Assembly: GCF_020991125.1 (NCBI RefSeq)
Contig: NZ_CP087715.1
Span: 2,259,501-2,323,500 of the forward strand
Direction of reading: 5' to 3'
Length of the DNA: 64,000 nt
DNA from: Microbulbifer celer
GTDB taxonomy: Bacteria; Pseudomonadota; Gammaproteobacteria; Pseudomonadales; Cellvibrionaceae
Shown here: positions 19,827-28,722 of the stretch, in pieces
How positions within the stretch are numbered: position 1 is the first letter of the stretch
Layout: each line of letters begins with the position of its first letter
Notes under the pieces: generated by a model
The model's input: only the letters and a program-made list of their open reading frames with translations
Told to the model about the DNA's origin: nothing
Databases searched by the model: none
Made by a program: the position numbers and the translations under genes

Positions 19827-20126
19827 ATGAAAATGATAGGAACCTTGTCACCCTTAGCCCCGTTGGCCGCCAGTGTATTCATCGCTGTCGGCAGCCTCGG
19901 GCTGCTCGCCACCAACGCCAATGCCGATGGAAAGCCGCCCGCCGGTGCCATGGCACTTTCGATGGTATTGACCAAGCTGGAACAGCAGGGCTATACACCG
20001 ATCACCGACGTCTCGCTGGAGCGCGGACTGTGGGAGGTCGACGCCTACAAAAATGGCGAAAAGTTCGATCTGAAAGTGGACCCTAACAGTGGCGAAGTGA
20101 AATCCATGAAACGCGATAAGGATTGA
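19827..20126 (+). CDS. Exported PepSY-domain protein
   Basis: A 99-residue protein with a signal peptide ending near ANADG. The remaining 65 residues form one PepSY-like unit: MVLTKLEQQGYTPITDVSLE, then WEVDAYKNGEKFDLKVDP and SGEVKSM. PepSY units inhibit proteases or bind to envelope partners; single-domain forms such as this are poorly understood. The stop is directly followed by the ATG of the dehydrogenase, so the two are translationally coupled. Confidence 0.8.
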   Translation: MKMIGTLSPLAPLAASVFIAVGSLGLLATNANADGKPPAGAMALSMVLTKLEQQGYTPITDVSLERGLWEVDAYKNGEKFDLKVDPNSGEVKSMKRDKD

Positions 20127-21842
20127 ATGTCCCCGCCCGATTTACTTCAACAACTACAGGTATTGCTCGGTCGCGACAACGTGGTCACAGATCCACAGCG
20201 CACCGAGCACTACCGCACAGGGTTCCGCTCCGGCGGCGGTCCCGCACTCGCGGTCCTGTTTCCACGCACACTGACCGCCATGTGGCAGGCACTGCAAGCC
20301 TGCGTCGATGCCAATGCCATCATTATCATGCAGGCCGCGAACACCGGACTGACCGAAGGCTCAACCCCCAGTGGCGAGTACGATCGCCCCGTCATCATTA
20401 TCAATACCCTGCACATGGACAGCATTCACCTGTTGCAGGACGGAAAACAGATAGTCAGCCTGCCCGGTGCCACACTGCACGCACTGGAAAAAATCCTCGC
20501 ACCCCTCAGGCGTGCCCCCCACTCCGAAATCGGCTCATCCTGTCTCGGCGCCTCCATCATCGGCGGTATCGCCAACAATTCAGGCGGCGCCCTGTGTCAG
20601 CGCGGCCCCGCTTATACCGAGCTGTCGATGTACGCGCGAGTCAATGAGGTGGGAAAACTGGAATTGATCAATCACCTGGGGCTCGATCTGGGGGAAACAC
20701 CGGAAGAGATGCTGCGCAATCTGGACCAGGGCAAGTTTCTCCCTGGAGATACTCCGGCTGCCGGCAAAACGGGCAAACCGCCGATGGCTTCCGACCGGGA
20801 ATATGTAGCGCGGATTCGCGACGTGGATGCAGACTCCCCCTCCCGTTTCAATGGCGACCCCCGCAGACTGTATGAATCCAGCGGATGTGCCGGGAAAATC
20901 GCTGTATTCGCGGTACGGCTGGATACCTTTCCGGTACATCAGAAGACCCAGACGTTCTACATCGGCAGCAATGATCCCGCCGTATTTGCCCGCCTGCGAC
21001 GCGGATTACTATCCGAGCTACCGGAACTGCCGGTACTCGGGGAATACCTGCACCGGGACATGTTCGATCTCGCCGCCCGCTACGGTAAAGACAGTTTCTA
21101 CATCATTGAAAAACTCGGCACGCGAAATATGCCGCAGTTTTTCAGCGCTAAAGGTAGGATTGATGCGTGGTTGGAAAAGCGCCGGTTTCTTCCGGCCTTT
21201 CTCAGTGAACGTATTTTACAGTGGGCCAGCAAACTGCTGCCGCAGCACCTCCCACGCAGAGTACTCAGGTACCGCGGAGCTTACACACATCACCTGATTC
21301 TGAAAATGGCCGATGACGGTATCGAGCCAGCAAAGCAATGGCTCAGCACTTTTTTCGATTGTGCGGAGAACAGCGGTAACTATTTTGAATGTACGGCGCA
21401 GGAAGCCGCAAAAGCCCTGCTGCACCGCTTTGTTTCCGCCGGCGCAGCCATCCGCTACCAGAACGTACATCACAAAGCAGTGGGGGATCTGCTGGCACTG
21501 GACATCGCCCTGCGCCGCAATGACATGGAGTGGGAAGAGCAGTTACCCCCAGAAATTGCCAACCTGCTGGAACGCCGGCTCTACTACGGACATTTCCTGT
21601 GTAATGTTTTCCATCAGGATTACATCCTGAAAAAAGGCGCTGACACAGACGCGGTAAAGCGCGCAATGCTGGCACTGCTGGACCAGCGCGGCGCCCGCTA
21701 CCCTGCCGAGCACAACGTCGGCCACCTGTATCAAGCATCCGAGGCCCAGCGCCAGTTTTACCAACAGCTTGACCCCACCAACACCTTCAATCCGGGTATC
21801 GGGAAAACCGACAAAAACCGGCGCTGTTGCAACTGCGGATAA
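20127..21842 (+). CDS. dld: Quinone-dependent D-lactate dehydrogenase
   Basis: A 571-residue flavoprotein matching E. coli Dld over its length. The N-terminal FAD-binding PCMH-type domain (about 1-250) has QAANTGLTEGSTPSG and SSCLGASIIGGIANNSGGALCQRGPAYTE. A membrane-binding/cap region (about 275-400) follows, then a C-terminal part with HNVGHLY and NPGIGKTDK. It oxidises D-lactate to pyruvate and reduces quinone at the inner face of the cytoplasmic membrane. The ATG abuts the stop of the PepSY gene. No lactate permease or regulator lies beside it, which is unusual. The short Cys-rich C-terminus (RRCCNCG) is an odd addition that might bind metal. Confidence 0.92.
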   Translation: MSPPDLLQQLQVLLGRDNVVTDPQRTEHYRTGFRSGGGPALAVLFPRTLTAMWQALQACVDANAIIIMQAANTGLTEGSTPSGEYDRPVIIINTLHMDSIHLLQDGKQIVSLPGATLHALEKILAPLRRAPHSEIGSSCLGASIIGGIANNSGGALCQRGPAYTELSMYARVNEVGKLELINHLGLDLGETPEEMLRNLDQGKFLPGDTPAAGKTGKPPMASDREYVARIRDVDADSPSRFNGDPRRLYESSGCAGKIAVFAVRLDTFPVHQKTQTFYIGSNDPAVFARLRRGLLSELPELPVLGEYLHRDMFDLAARYGKDSFYIIEKLGTRNMPQFFSAKGRIDAWLEKRRFLPAFLSERILQWASKLLPQHLPRRVLRYRGAYTHHLILKMADDGIEPAKQWLSTFFDCAENSGNYFECTAQEAAKALLHRFVSAGAAIRYQNVHHKAVGDLLALDIALRRNDMEWEEQLPPEIANLLERRLYYGHFLCNVFHQDYILKKGADTDAVKRAMLALLDQRGARYPAEHNVGHLYQASEAQRQFYQQLDPTNTFNPGIGKTDKNRRCCNCG

Positions 21843-21940
21843 CCGCGGAATCCCCCAGCATTCACGACGGCGACTAATTTCTTGGCATCTCACCCTCCCC
21901 ACCTTATCAATACACTGATAATGGCAACTTGGGGAACACC

Positions 21941-22339
21941 ATGCAGTTTGCCGCATCTGCCTCACTGCTCACCATCCTATTGGCGGGACTTGCCAGTGGC
22001 GTCAGCGCCCAGCAGCCCGGCCCATTCACAGCCGGGGATCTGGAGCCCTACGGCCCGGCACAAAGCCAGATTCCACAGCAGCTGTACGGCCCCGACCTCG
22101 ATGGCAGCACGCCGTCGGAGATCGCCCTCAGCGCGGGCGCAGTGCAGGTGCGTTTGCGGCAACTGGGATTCCACTCTTTCAGCCAGATCCACTTCAGTGG
22201 CGGGTACTGGAATGTGGTGGCCATGTACGGCAACAAGAAACGCCAACTGACGGTGCACCCGGAATCCGGCGCCCTGCGTTCGGACCGGCCCTACTGCAAT
22301 AATCGGTGTAATCACTATCAACTTGCGGATGAATTCTGA
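21941..22339 (+). CDS. Small exported PepSY-like protein
   Basis: ATG 21941 has a GGGG ribosome site and gives 132 residues; a TTG four codons upstream is less likely. A signal peptide ends near VSAQQ. After a Pro-rich linker, the C-terminal half (AVQVRLRQLGFHSFSQIHFSG, then WNVVAMYGNKKRQLTVHPESG) has the same helix-strand-strand layout and the closing D/H-P-x-S-G turn as the PepSY protein at 19827. I infer a diverged PepSY unit. Two Cys lie near the end (YCNNRC). It sits 98 bases after dld and may be cotranscribed. Confidence 0.65.
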   Translation: MQFAASASLLTILLAGLASGVSAQQPGPFTAGDLEPYGPAQSQIPQQLYGPDLDGSTPSEIALSAGAVQVRLRQLGFHSFSQIHFSGGYWNVVAMYGNKKRQLTVHPESGALRSDRPYCNNRCNHYQLADEF

Positions 22340-22366
22340 TTCATCCGCCCGTCCAGCTCGCCCCCG

Positions 22367-23419
22367 CTACTGAAGCTGCTTGCTTAGAAAGTCGCTGACT
22401 TTTTCCGCCGCGGGCTCAAACCAGGGATCAAAAAGCCAGAAAGGGTGCGGGGTATCAGGAAAGGTCTTGACCTCGGTAACAATACCCGCCGCACGCAACT
22501 GCTCCCGGTACAGTGCCCTCCCGGCGTGAAACCGTGGATTGCTGCTGTTGACGAACAGGGTCGGCGGTGAATCGGCACCGGCATACTCCAGCGGCGACGC
22601 CTCCCGCCACAGATCCGGCACCTCCTCGTAGGTACCGCCGAACCAGTAGCCGGCGGCGGACGGATTCTTATGCGGGGCATTTTCGTGCTTGAGCGCCATG
22701 GGTGTGGTGAAACTGACCACACCATCGATATTGACGATGGCAGCGACGGTTTCGCATTCCCGGTCGCTGCCATCACTGTAGACCGGCAGCCCCGGTGTCA
22801 CCCCCACCAGAGTCGCCAGCTGCGCACCGGCAGAAGCACCGAGTATGGCGATTCGCTGGCGATCAATCCCCAGCTCCTCCGCGTTGCGGTGCATCCAGCA
22901 CAGCGCCGATTTGATGTCTTGTACCCCTGCCGGATATTTGGCTTCCATGGAGAGCCGGTATTCCACTGTCGCGGTTACAAAGCCCTGATTGGCGAGGTAG
23001 ACGGCCATCGGCTCTTGCAGGGTTTTGTTGCCAGAGCGCCAGCCGCCACCGTGTACCAGTAAGACAGCAGGGCTCGACGTACCTGACCCGGGGCGGAACA
23101 GGTCCAGGCGCAAAGCCCGCTCATTAACCTGCCTATAAACGCGGTTACGCTCCACCAACACATCCTCTGCGGGCTGCTGACGGGCGATGGAGATATACGG
23201 ACGGTACTTGCGCTCTTTTTCGTACGCGGCATGGATATTGAAGGAGTCATCTACCGGAAAATCGGCCTTTGCCAGCGCGATACCGGGGGCACAGACAAGG
23301 AATACCACCAGTGAGAGCAGCGGCAAAGCACTCCAGCACAGGGCGGTTTTCCAGTAAAACGACGGTGTCGCACCGTGTATGGGTATATCCAATAGCCGGC
23401 CACTACGTTCCCCTGTCAT
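22367..23419 (-). CDS. Exported alpha/beta-hydrolase (esterase/lipase family)
   Basis: A 350-residue protein with a GGAGAG ribosome site. A membrane anchor or uncleaved signal spans about residues 25-50. The hydrolase core has the oxyanion motif HGGGW (about 122-126), the nucleophile elbow GASAG (about 195) and a C-terminal PHPFW with the likely catalytic His. This is the hormone-sensitive-lipase/BD-FAE-like branch, which cleaves short-chain esters, including acetyl groups on sugars. The location is probably periplasmic. The substrate is unknown. It converges with the PepSY-like gene; nhaA lies upstream on the same strand. Confidence 0.85.
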   Translation of the reverse strand: MTGERSGRLLDIPIHGATPSFYWKTALCWSALPLLSLVVFLVCAPGIALAKADFPVDDSFNIHAAYEKERKYRPYISIARQQPAEDVLVERNRVYRQVNERALRLDLFRPGSGTSSPAVLLVHGGGWRSGNKTLQEPMAVYLANQGFVTATVEYRLSMEAKYPAGVQDIKSALCWMHRNAEELGIDRQRIAILGASAGAQLATLVGVTPGLPVYSDGSDRECETVAAIVNIDGVVSFTTPMALKHENAPHKNPSAAGYWFGGTYEEVPDLWREASPLEYAGADSPPTLFVNSSNPRFHAGRALYREQLRAAGIVTEVKTFPDTPHPFWLFDPWFEPAAEKVSDFLSKQLQ

Positions 23420-23515
23420 CGAGTGCTCTCCTTATTCTGTTGATGAGATTACACCTGGTTACCCAAAGCAGGAAACCGGACTGACCAATATTGTGCCTCC
23501 TAGTGCTCGACTCTG

Positions 23516-24931
23516 CTACTGTTTCGCGGTTTCCACCTCGCCACTTGTATCTGCCGTCTGTTCCACCGGTGCGCGATGCAGGATCAGGAAACCGGCTACT
23601 CCCGCAATCAGGGAAGCCAGCAAAACACCAGCCTTAGCCTGGATCAGCATTTCTTCATTGCCCGCAAAGGCCAGCTCAGAGATAAATATGGACATGGTAA
23701 AACCGATCCCGCCCAACAGGGCCACACCGATAATATGGTGGAAACTGGCAGACTTCGGCAGCTCGCCCAGTCCCAGCTTCCAGCCGATCCAGGTGGCGCC
23801 AACGATGCCGATCAGCTTGCCAAATACCAGCCCGCAAATTACCCCCAGCGTCAACGGATTAAAGACCGCGGTATAACTGGTAAAGCTATCGACGGGAATC
23901 CCGGCATTCGCCAACGCAAATATAGGCACGATCAGAAAAGCCACCGGGGTATGTAGCCGGGTTTCCATCCGTTGCAGTGGGGACTGCACCATCTGCACGC
24001 CATTGTCCAGCGCCCCCACGCGCGCCCGGAGCGCATCGTTGGCGATGATTTTATCGCCGGGACGGAAACAGCGATCAAAACTGCGGATGATATCTTTGAC
24101 AAAGGTGCTGAACGCGACCGGGTCGTATTTCGGCCGCGCGGGAATCGCCATTGCAGTGATCACCCCGGCCAGGGTCGCGTGGACGCCGGTCACGTACAGC
24201 GCATACCAGAGCAATACCCCCATAAACAGATAGGCTGGAGCCTTGCGCACACCCGCCACTTTCAGCAGCCACATGCCCACCACAATGCCAATGGCCGCCA
24301 TCAGCGCGGTGGTATTCACATCTTCCGTGTACCAGATTGCGATCACCAGGATCGCGCCCAGGTCATCCACAATTGCCAGCGCCACCAGGAAGGTGACCAC
24401 CGCGCGGGGCACCCGGTTGCCCAGTAACGCGATACAGCCGACCGCAAAGGCAATATCCGTGGCCATGGGAATCCCCCAGCCGCGGGCTGCCTCGGTACCC
24501 CCATTGAACGCGATGTAGATCAATGCCGGTACCACCATACCGCCAATGGCCGCCAGGACTGGCAGCACTGCGTGTTTCATCTCTGCCAGCTCGCCGACAA
24601 GAAACTCCCGCTTGAGCTCCAGTCCCACCAGCAGAAAGAAGATGGCCATCAGCCCATCATTGATCCAGTGGTGGAAGCTCATGCTGAGCGACCAGTCCCC
24701 GAAAGAGTAGCCAGCGGGCATGTGCAGGATATGCTTGTATTCTTCTTTTAATCCTGTGTTGGCAATAATCAATGCCGCTATGGCACAGGCCATCAACAGT
24801 AGACCACTGCTGCTCTGGCGATGAATGAACTCCTCAAACGGGGTTACCAGGCGACCAAAGGCATTTTCCAGTGGTGCTTCAAAGACCTTGCCCTTACGGA
24901 TCCTGAATTTGCTCAGAACGTTTTTCGCCAT
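23516..24931 (-). CDS. nhaA: Na+/H+ antiporter NhaA
   Basis: The start at ATG 24931 gives 471 residues; the longer frame to 25153 adds 74 residues with no NhaA similarity and overlaps the tlyA promoter region. About 12 membrane segments are visible, with LLVGLELKREFLVGEL, MATDIAFAVG and the ion-binding pair Asp189-Asp190 in AIVDDLGA. A longer than usual cytoplasmic loop (about 275-325) precedes the last segments. The protein expels Na+ in exchange for protons and supports pH and salt tolerance, as expected in a marine organism. The C-terminal 20 residues are hydrophilic. Confidence 0.93.
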   Translation of the reverse strand: MAKNVLSKFRIRKGKVFEAPLENAFGRLVTPFEEFIHRQSSSGLLLMACAIAALIIANTGLKEEYKHILHMPAGYSFGDWSLSMSFHHWINDGLMAIFFLLVGLELKREFLVGELAEMKHAVLPVLAAIGGMVVPALIYIAFNGGTEAARGWGIPMATDIAFAVGCIALLGNRVPRAVVTFLVALAIVDDLGAILVIAIWYTEDVNTTALMAAIGIVVGMWLLKVAGVRKAPAYLFMGVLLWYALYVTGVHATLAGVITAMAIPARPKYDPVAFSTFVKDIIRSFDRCFRPGDKIIANDALRARVGALDNGVQMVQSPLQRMETRLHTPVAFLIVPIFALANAGIPVDSFTSYTAVFNPLTLGVICGLVFGKLIGIVGATWIGWKLGLGELPKSASFHHIIGVALLGGIGFTMSIFISELAFAGNEEMLIQAKAGVLLASLIAGVAGFLILHRAPVEQTADTSGEVETAKQ

Positions 24932-25092
24932 TAGATGACTATCCTTTTTCTTCGGCTTCTCAGAATGCAGAGCACAGGGTAGCATGGCCTTGGTTACGCC
25001 ATTCAACCCGTACAATCCTGCCCATTTTAGATTCCCCCTGTCGGGAACCAAAGCACGACCAAAACCAACCGAGAGCAAAGCCAAGAGACCCC

Positions 25093-25860
25093 ATGACCCG
25101 CCTGGATATCCTGCTTGTGCAGCAACAGCTGGCCAATTCCCGCACCCATGCAAAGAAACTGATTGATGCCGGCCGTGTATTTCTCTCCGATGGCCAGCAG
25201 TGGCGTCCGGCTGGCAAAGCCAGCCAGCCCGTGAGTGAAGAAACGCTTATCCGCGTCGAAGCATTACCAGAGGATCGCTACGTCTCCCGCGCCGGCCTGA
25301 AGCTCGCGGGGATACTCGACCATACCGGCCTCAATCCCACCGACTGGCATGCACTGGATGTGGGTTGTTCTACCGGCGGCTTCAGTGATTGCCTGCTGCA
25401 GCGCGGCGCCGCGCTGGTGGTCGGGGTTGACGTAGGTCGTGACCAGCTGGCCGAGAAACTCCGCAATGACCCGCGTATGCACCTGTTTGAGTCTTTAAAC
25501 GCGCGTCACCTGAATGCCAGTCAGATTGCCCCTTATGGAGATGATGGTTTTGACGCCATTGTGATGGATGTGTCGTTTATTTCTCAGACGCTGATCCTGC
25601 CGCAGTTACCGGTATTGATGAAACCCGGGGGCCACCTGTTGAGCCTGGTCAAACCCCAGTTTGAGGTGGGGCCGGAGGGAATCGGCAAAGGGGGGTTGGT
25701 GCGCGATACCAGTTTGTATATCCAGGTCGAGCAATCCATCAGCGCACTGTGTCACAGCCTGGGTTTACAGGTACATGCCTACATCGACAGCCCAATCAAA
25801 GGCGGCGATGGCAATCGCGAATTTCTCCTGTGGGCACAAAACAAGACAGCGGGCAATTAG
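25093..25860 (+). CDS. tlyA: TlyA-family rRNA 2'-O-methyltransferase
   Basis: A 255-residue protein in two parts. An S4 RNA-binding domain (about 1-60: RLDILLVQQQLANSRTHAKK) precedes an FtsJ-type methyltransferase (about 65-250). The SAM-binding motif is DVGCSTGGFSDC, and DVSFIS and LVKPQFE supply catalytic Asp and Lys residues. Related proteins methylate the 2'-OH of cytidines in 16S and 23S rRNA, and the family was earlier labelled hemolysin. The gene is divergent from nhaA. Confidence 0.92.
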   Translation: MTRLDILLVQQQLANSRTHAKKLIDAGRVFLSDGQQWRPAGKASQPVSEETLIRVEALPEDRYVSRAGLKLAGILDHTGLNPTDWHALDVGCSTGGFSDCLLQRGAALVVGVDVGRDQLAEKLRNDPRMHLFESLNARHLNASQIAPYGDDGFDAIVMDVSFISQTLILPQLPVLMKPGGHLLSLVKPQFEVGPEGIGKGGLVRDTSLYIQVEQSISALCHSLGLQVHAYIDSPIKGGDGNREFLLWAQNKTAGN

Positions 25861-25902
25861 CAGACGCGGACCGGCCTGTTCGAGAACATGCACCGGTCAA
25901 GA

Positions 25903-26130
25903 TCAGAGAATTTTTTCCAGCTTGGCCTTGAAGCCGGATTTCGCCACTTCCGTGGGAGAGGAACGCCGCGTGGGGCGCAATACGAGATTGCCATTGCAGT
26001 TGGGGCAATTGGCATTGAGTGCTTCGCTGCAGGTCGGGCAGAAGGTGCACTCGAAAGAACAGATAAAGGCATCGTCAATCAGGCCGAGACGCGTATTGCA
26101 GCGCTCGCAGGCCGGCTTCATTTTCAACAT
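25903..26130 (-). CDS. DUF1272 zinc-ribbon protein
   Basis: ATG 26130 gives 75 residues beginning MLKMKPACERC. Four Cys pairs (CERC, CSFEC, CPTC and CPNC) fit the DUF1272 family, predicted to bind two zinc ions. The C-terminal part is basic and Ser/Thr-rich. The function is unknown. It lies downstream of phhB on the same strand, behind a large hairpin. Confidence 0.85.
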   Translation of the reverse strand: MLKMKPACERCNTRLGLIDDAFICSFECTFCPTCSEALNANCPNCNGNLVLRPTRRSSPTEVAKSGFKAKLEKIL

Positions 26131-26157
26131 GTAGGTCCTTCCCGTAGTGATAGTTAC

Positions 26158-26197
26158 CGGTGTCCGGGCGGGACATCCCTGGCCCGCCCGGACACCG
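26158..26197. repeat. Perfect 15-bp inverted repeat between phhB and the DUF1272 gene
   Basis: The arms 26158-26172 and 26183-26197 pair perfectly around a 10-base loop. On the minus strand the loop contains AGGGAT, as in the inner hairpin of the palindromic repeats described at 37861-37984. There is no T tract. It may limit read-through from phhB or be a distant relative of that repeat family. Confidence 0.6.
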
Positions 26198-26204
26198 TAC
26201 AACC

Positions 26205-26549
26205 TCAGGACGCGTCAACCTGCTGATCGGTCCTCGCGGCCATAATGAAATCATTCTTGTGCAGACCGCCCGCTTCGTGGCTCCACCAGGTCACAGTTAC
26301 CTTACCCCACTCGGTCAGCAGCGCCGGGTGGTGGCCCACTTCCTCCGCGATCTCGCCCACCCGGTTGGTGAACGCCAACGCCTGCTTGAAGTTGCGGAAC
26401 TTGAACACCCGTTCCAGCTGCATTACGCCGTCCCGAGTTTTTGGTGTCCAATCCGGAATCTCGCGAATCAGCTCTGCCAGCTCGTCATCGCTTACCAGCG
26501 GTGCATCTGCGCGGCAGGCCTCACATTCCTGTTGTGCCAATTCGGTCAT
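26205..26549 (-). CDS. phhB: Pterin-4a-carbinolamine dehydratase
   Basis: ATG 26549 has an AGGAGA ribosome site and gives 114 residues. The core motif [23 protein letters not shown] is typical: the His-His-Pro and the downstream His are active-site residues, and [22 protein letters not shown] is the dimer helix. It dehydrates 4a-hydroxytetrahydropterin during recycling of the cofactor of phenylalanine hydroxylase and may also act as a regulator. No phenylalanine hydroxylase gene lies adjacent. Confidence 0.93.
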   Translation of the reverse strand: MTELAQQECEACRADAPLVSDDELAELIREIPDWTPKTRDGVMQLERVFKFRNFKQALAFTNRVGEIAEEVGHHPALLTEWGKVTVTWWSHEAGGLHKNDFIMAARTDQQVDAS

Positions 26550-26738
26550 TGCAGTCTCCTGTATATAAAAACTGGTGATGCGATTCGTGGTACTCGGCCA
26601 CAAATTCGCAGATTCTCAACTGTAATCGCCCCCCCGGAGGCGTACAAGGCGACCCGAGTCACACAAAACTTTGCTCTGCCAGGACGCGACTGGTGAGACA
26701 ACTATGCTGAATACTGGTCAGTTCAAGGAAGCCACCCT

Positions 26739-28643
26739 ATGTCTATTCACGGCAAGACAACTGCCGCCAGGCTGGCAGGCATTACTGCTCTGTTAGTGAT
26801 CATCTGGAGCTGCGAACAGAAATCTGCGCCAGAGCCTGAACCACGGGGCGTCGAATCGCACATGTCGGATGATCTGACATCCACCACAGACGATAGCGCC
26901 CCTGCCAATCAGGAACGGAAGCTGGAAGCGAATACAGCCCATCCACCGAATACCCTCTCCCAAAAAGCCCTGGACAGGATCAGCGAACAGATGATCGAGC
27001 GCATGTGGCAGCTGTTCCCCACCTGGGCCATCCATACCGGGTACTATGACGTCGCCGATCAGCTGGCGGTTCCCGATACGGATCACCGCCGCAAGGTGCG
27101 CGCATTTGCCAACAGCTACCTGCATGAGTTGACCAAACTGAATCCGGCACAGATGGACGACGACGCGCGCACTGATCTCTCGCTCATCATCAGCTTCCTC
27201 AACAAGCTCATCTGGAAGCAGAAGACTTTCAAGAACTATGAGTGGGACCCGTCAATCTACAACGTCTCCCACGGCTTCGAAACCATTCTGAACACCGAAT
27301 ATGCCCCTCTGGATGAGCGCCTGCGGACTTTCAGCAAACGGCTTCAGAAAGTGCCCGCTTACTATGCGGCCGCACAGCAAAACATAAAGACACCGGCCGC
27401 CCCGCAACTAATTCTGGCCATTCAACAGAATGAAGGCGCCATGTCGACATTTGACGACGAGCTGAGGGAAAAGGTCGCAGCCAGCGGCCTGTCCAATGCA
27501 GAAAAGGACCAATTCAATCAGAGTATCGATGCCGCCCGCGAGGCAATCGAGGAATACATCACCTTTCTACAGATGTTACATGCCAAGCTGGAGAAAGAAG
27601 ACGGTTTTCGGGATTATCGGATCGGTAAAAAACTTTATGCACAGAAATATGGCTATGACATTCAGAGTACGCTGAACCCACAACAGCTCTACGAGCTGGC
27701 GCTGAAGGAGAAGGGGCGGTTACACGATAAAATGGAAGAGCTCGCCGACAAGCTGTGGCCAAAAACCTTTGAAGGAGAGGAAGCACCGGAAGATCGGTTG
27801 GAGAAAATCCGCCAGATTCTGGAAAAACTGTCCCTCAATCACGCCACCAAGGAAAACTTCAAACAGAAAGTAGAAGAACAGATCCCCGAGCTGGCAGCGT
27901 TTGTCAGCGAACACGACCTCCTGTCTCTGGACAAAGAAAAGCCACTGCGCGTTCGCACCACACCACCGTACATGCGTGGCTTCTCAGTGGCCTCCATCAA
28001 TGCCCCCGGTCCCTATGACAAGAAGGCAAACACCTATTACAACGTAATGCCCATTGCGGAAATGGAAGATGACACCGCTGAGAGCCTGCTGCGGGAATAC
28101 AACACCTACCTGATGCAGGTGCTCAACATTCACGAAGCCATCCCCGGCCACTACACCCAGCTGGTTTATGCCAACGAGTCCCCCAGCCTGATCAAAAGTA
28201 TCCTCGGTAATGGCGCCATGATCGAAGGCTGGGCGGTATACGCCGAGCGTATGATGCTGGAAGCCGGCTACGGCGATTTCCAGCCGGAACTGTGGATGAT
28301 GTATTACAAATGGCACCTGCGCACGGTGATCAATACCATTCTCGACTATTCGATCCAGGTCAAAGGCATGCAGGAACAGGAAGCGCTGGACCTGATGATC
28401 AATCAGGGCTTTCAGCAGAGAGCGGAAGCGATGGGAAAATGGCGCCGGGCCACCCTGAGCCAGGTCCAGCTCACCAGCTATTTCGCCGGCTACATGGATA
28501 TCATGACGCTGCGGGCAGATTACAAAGAGAAGCTGGGTGACAAGTTTGATTTAAAAACTTTTCACGAGAAATTCCTGAGCTACGGCAATGCACCGGTGCC
28601 GGTAATCCGGGAATTGATGATGGCGGAGGTCGAACCGAAATAA
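26739..28643 (+). CDS. DUF885 family lipoprotein, predicted zinc peptidase
   Basis: A 634-residue protein with a lipoprotein signal (IIWSC, Cys25) and a charged linker to about residue 70. The rest is the helical DUF885 fold. The zinc motif is HEAIPGH at residues 465-471, with a downstream glutamate in EGWAVYAERMM. Relatives are predicted to be metallo-carboxypeptidases of the envelope, possibly cutting short or unusual peptides, but none of this is shown by the sequence itself. A second member is encoded at 32403, and they share architecture but are clearly diverged. A hairpin terminator follows. Confidence 0.85.
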   Translation: MSIHGKTTAARLAGITALLVIIWSCEQKSAPEPEPRGVESHMSDDLTSTTDDSAPANQERKLEANTAHPPNTLSQKALDRISEQMIERMWQLFPTWAIHTGYYDVADQLAVPDTDHRRKVRAFANSYLHELTKLNPAQMDDDARTDLSLIISFLNKLIWKQKTFKNYEWDPSIYNVSHGFETILNTEYAPLDERLRTFSKRLQKVPAYYAAAQQNIKTPAAPQLILAIQQNEGAMSTFDDELREKVAASGLSNAEKDQFNQSIDAAREAIEEYITFLQMLHAKLEKEDGFRDYRIGKKLYAQKYGYDIQSTLNPQQLYELALKEKGRLHDKMEELADKLWPKTFEGEEAPEDRLEKIRQILEKLSLNHATKENFKQKVEEQIPELAAFVSEHDLLSLDKEKPLRVRTTPPYMRGFSVASINAPGPYDKKANTYYNVMPIAEMEDDTAESLLREYNTYLMQVLNIHEAIPGHYTQLVYANESPSLIKSILGNGAMIEGWAVYAERMMLEAGYGDFQPELWMMYYKWHLRTVINTILDYSIQVKGMQEQEALDLMINQGFQQRAEAMGKWRRATLSQVQLTSYFAGYMDIMTLRADYKEKLGDKFDLKTFHEKFLSYGNAPVPVIRELMMAEVEPK

Positions 28644-28679
28644 AAGCACAGCCCATCCACCGTTTTTTTCAATAAAAAA

Positions 28680-28705
28680 CGGCCGCTTCATGCGGCCGAT
28701 TTTCT
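28680..28705. terminator. Intrinsic terminator between convergent genes
   Basis: A 7-bp GC stem (CGGCCGC at 28680-28686 with GCGGCCG at 28692-28698, loop TTCAT) has A-rich sequence on the left and a T-rich run on the right. It can serve both the DUF885 gene and fumarase. Confidence 0.8.
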
Positions 28706-28722
28706 TTACTGGTGAGTGGCGA

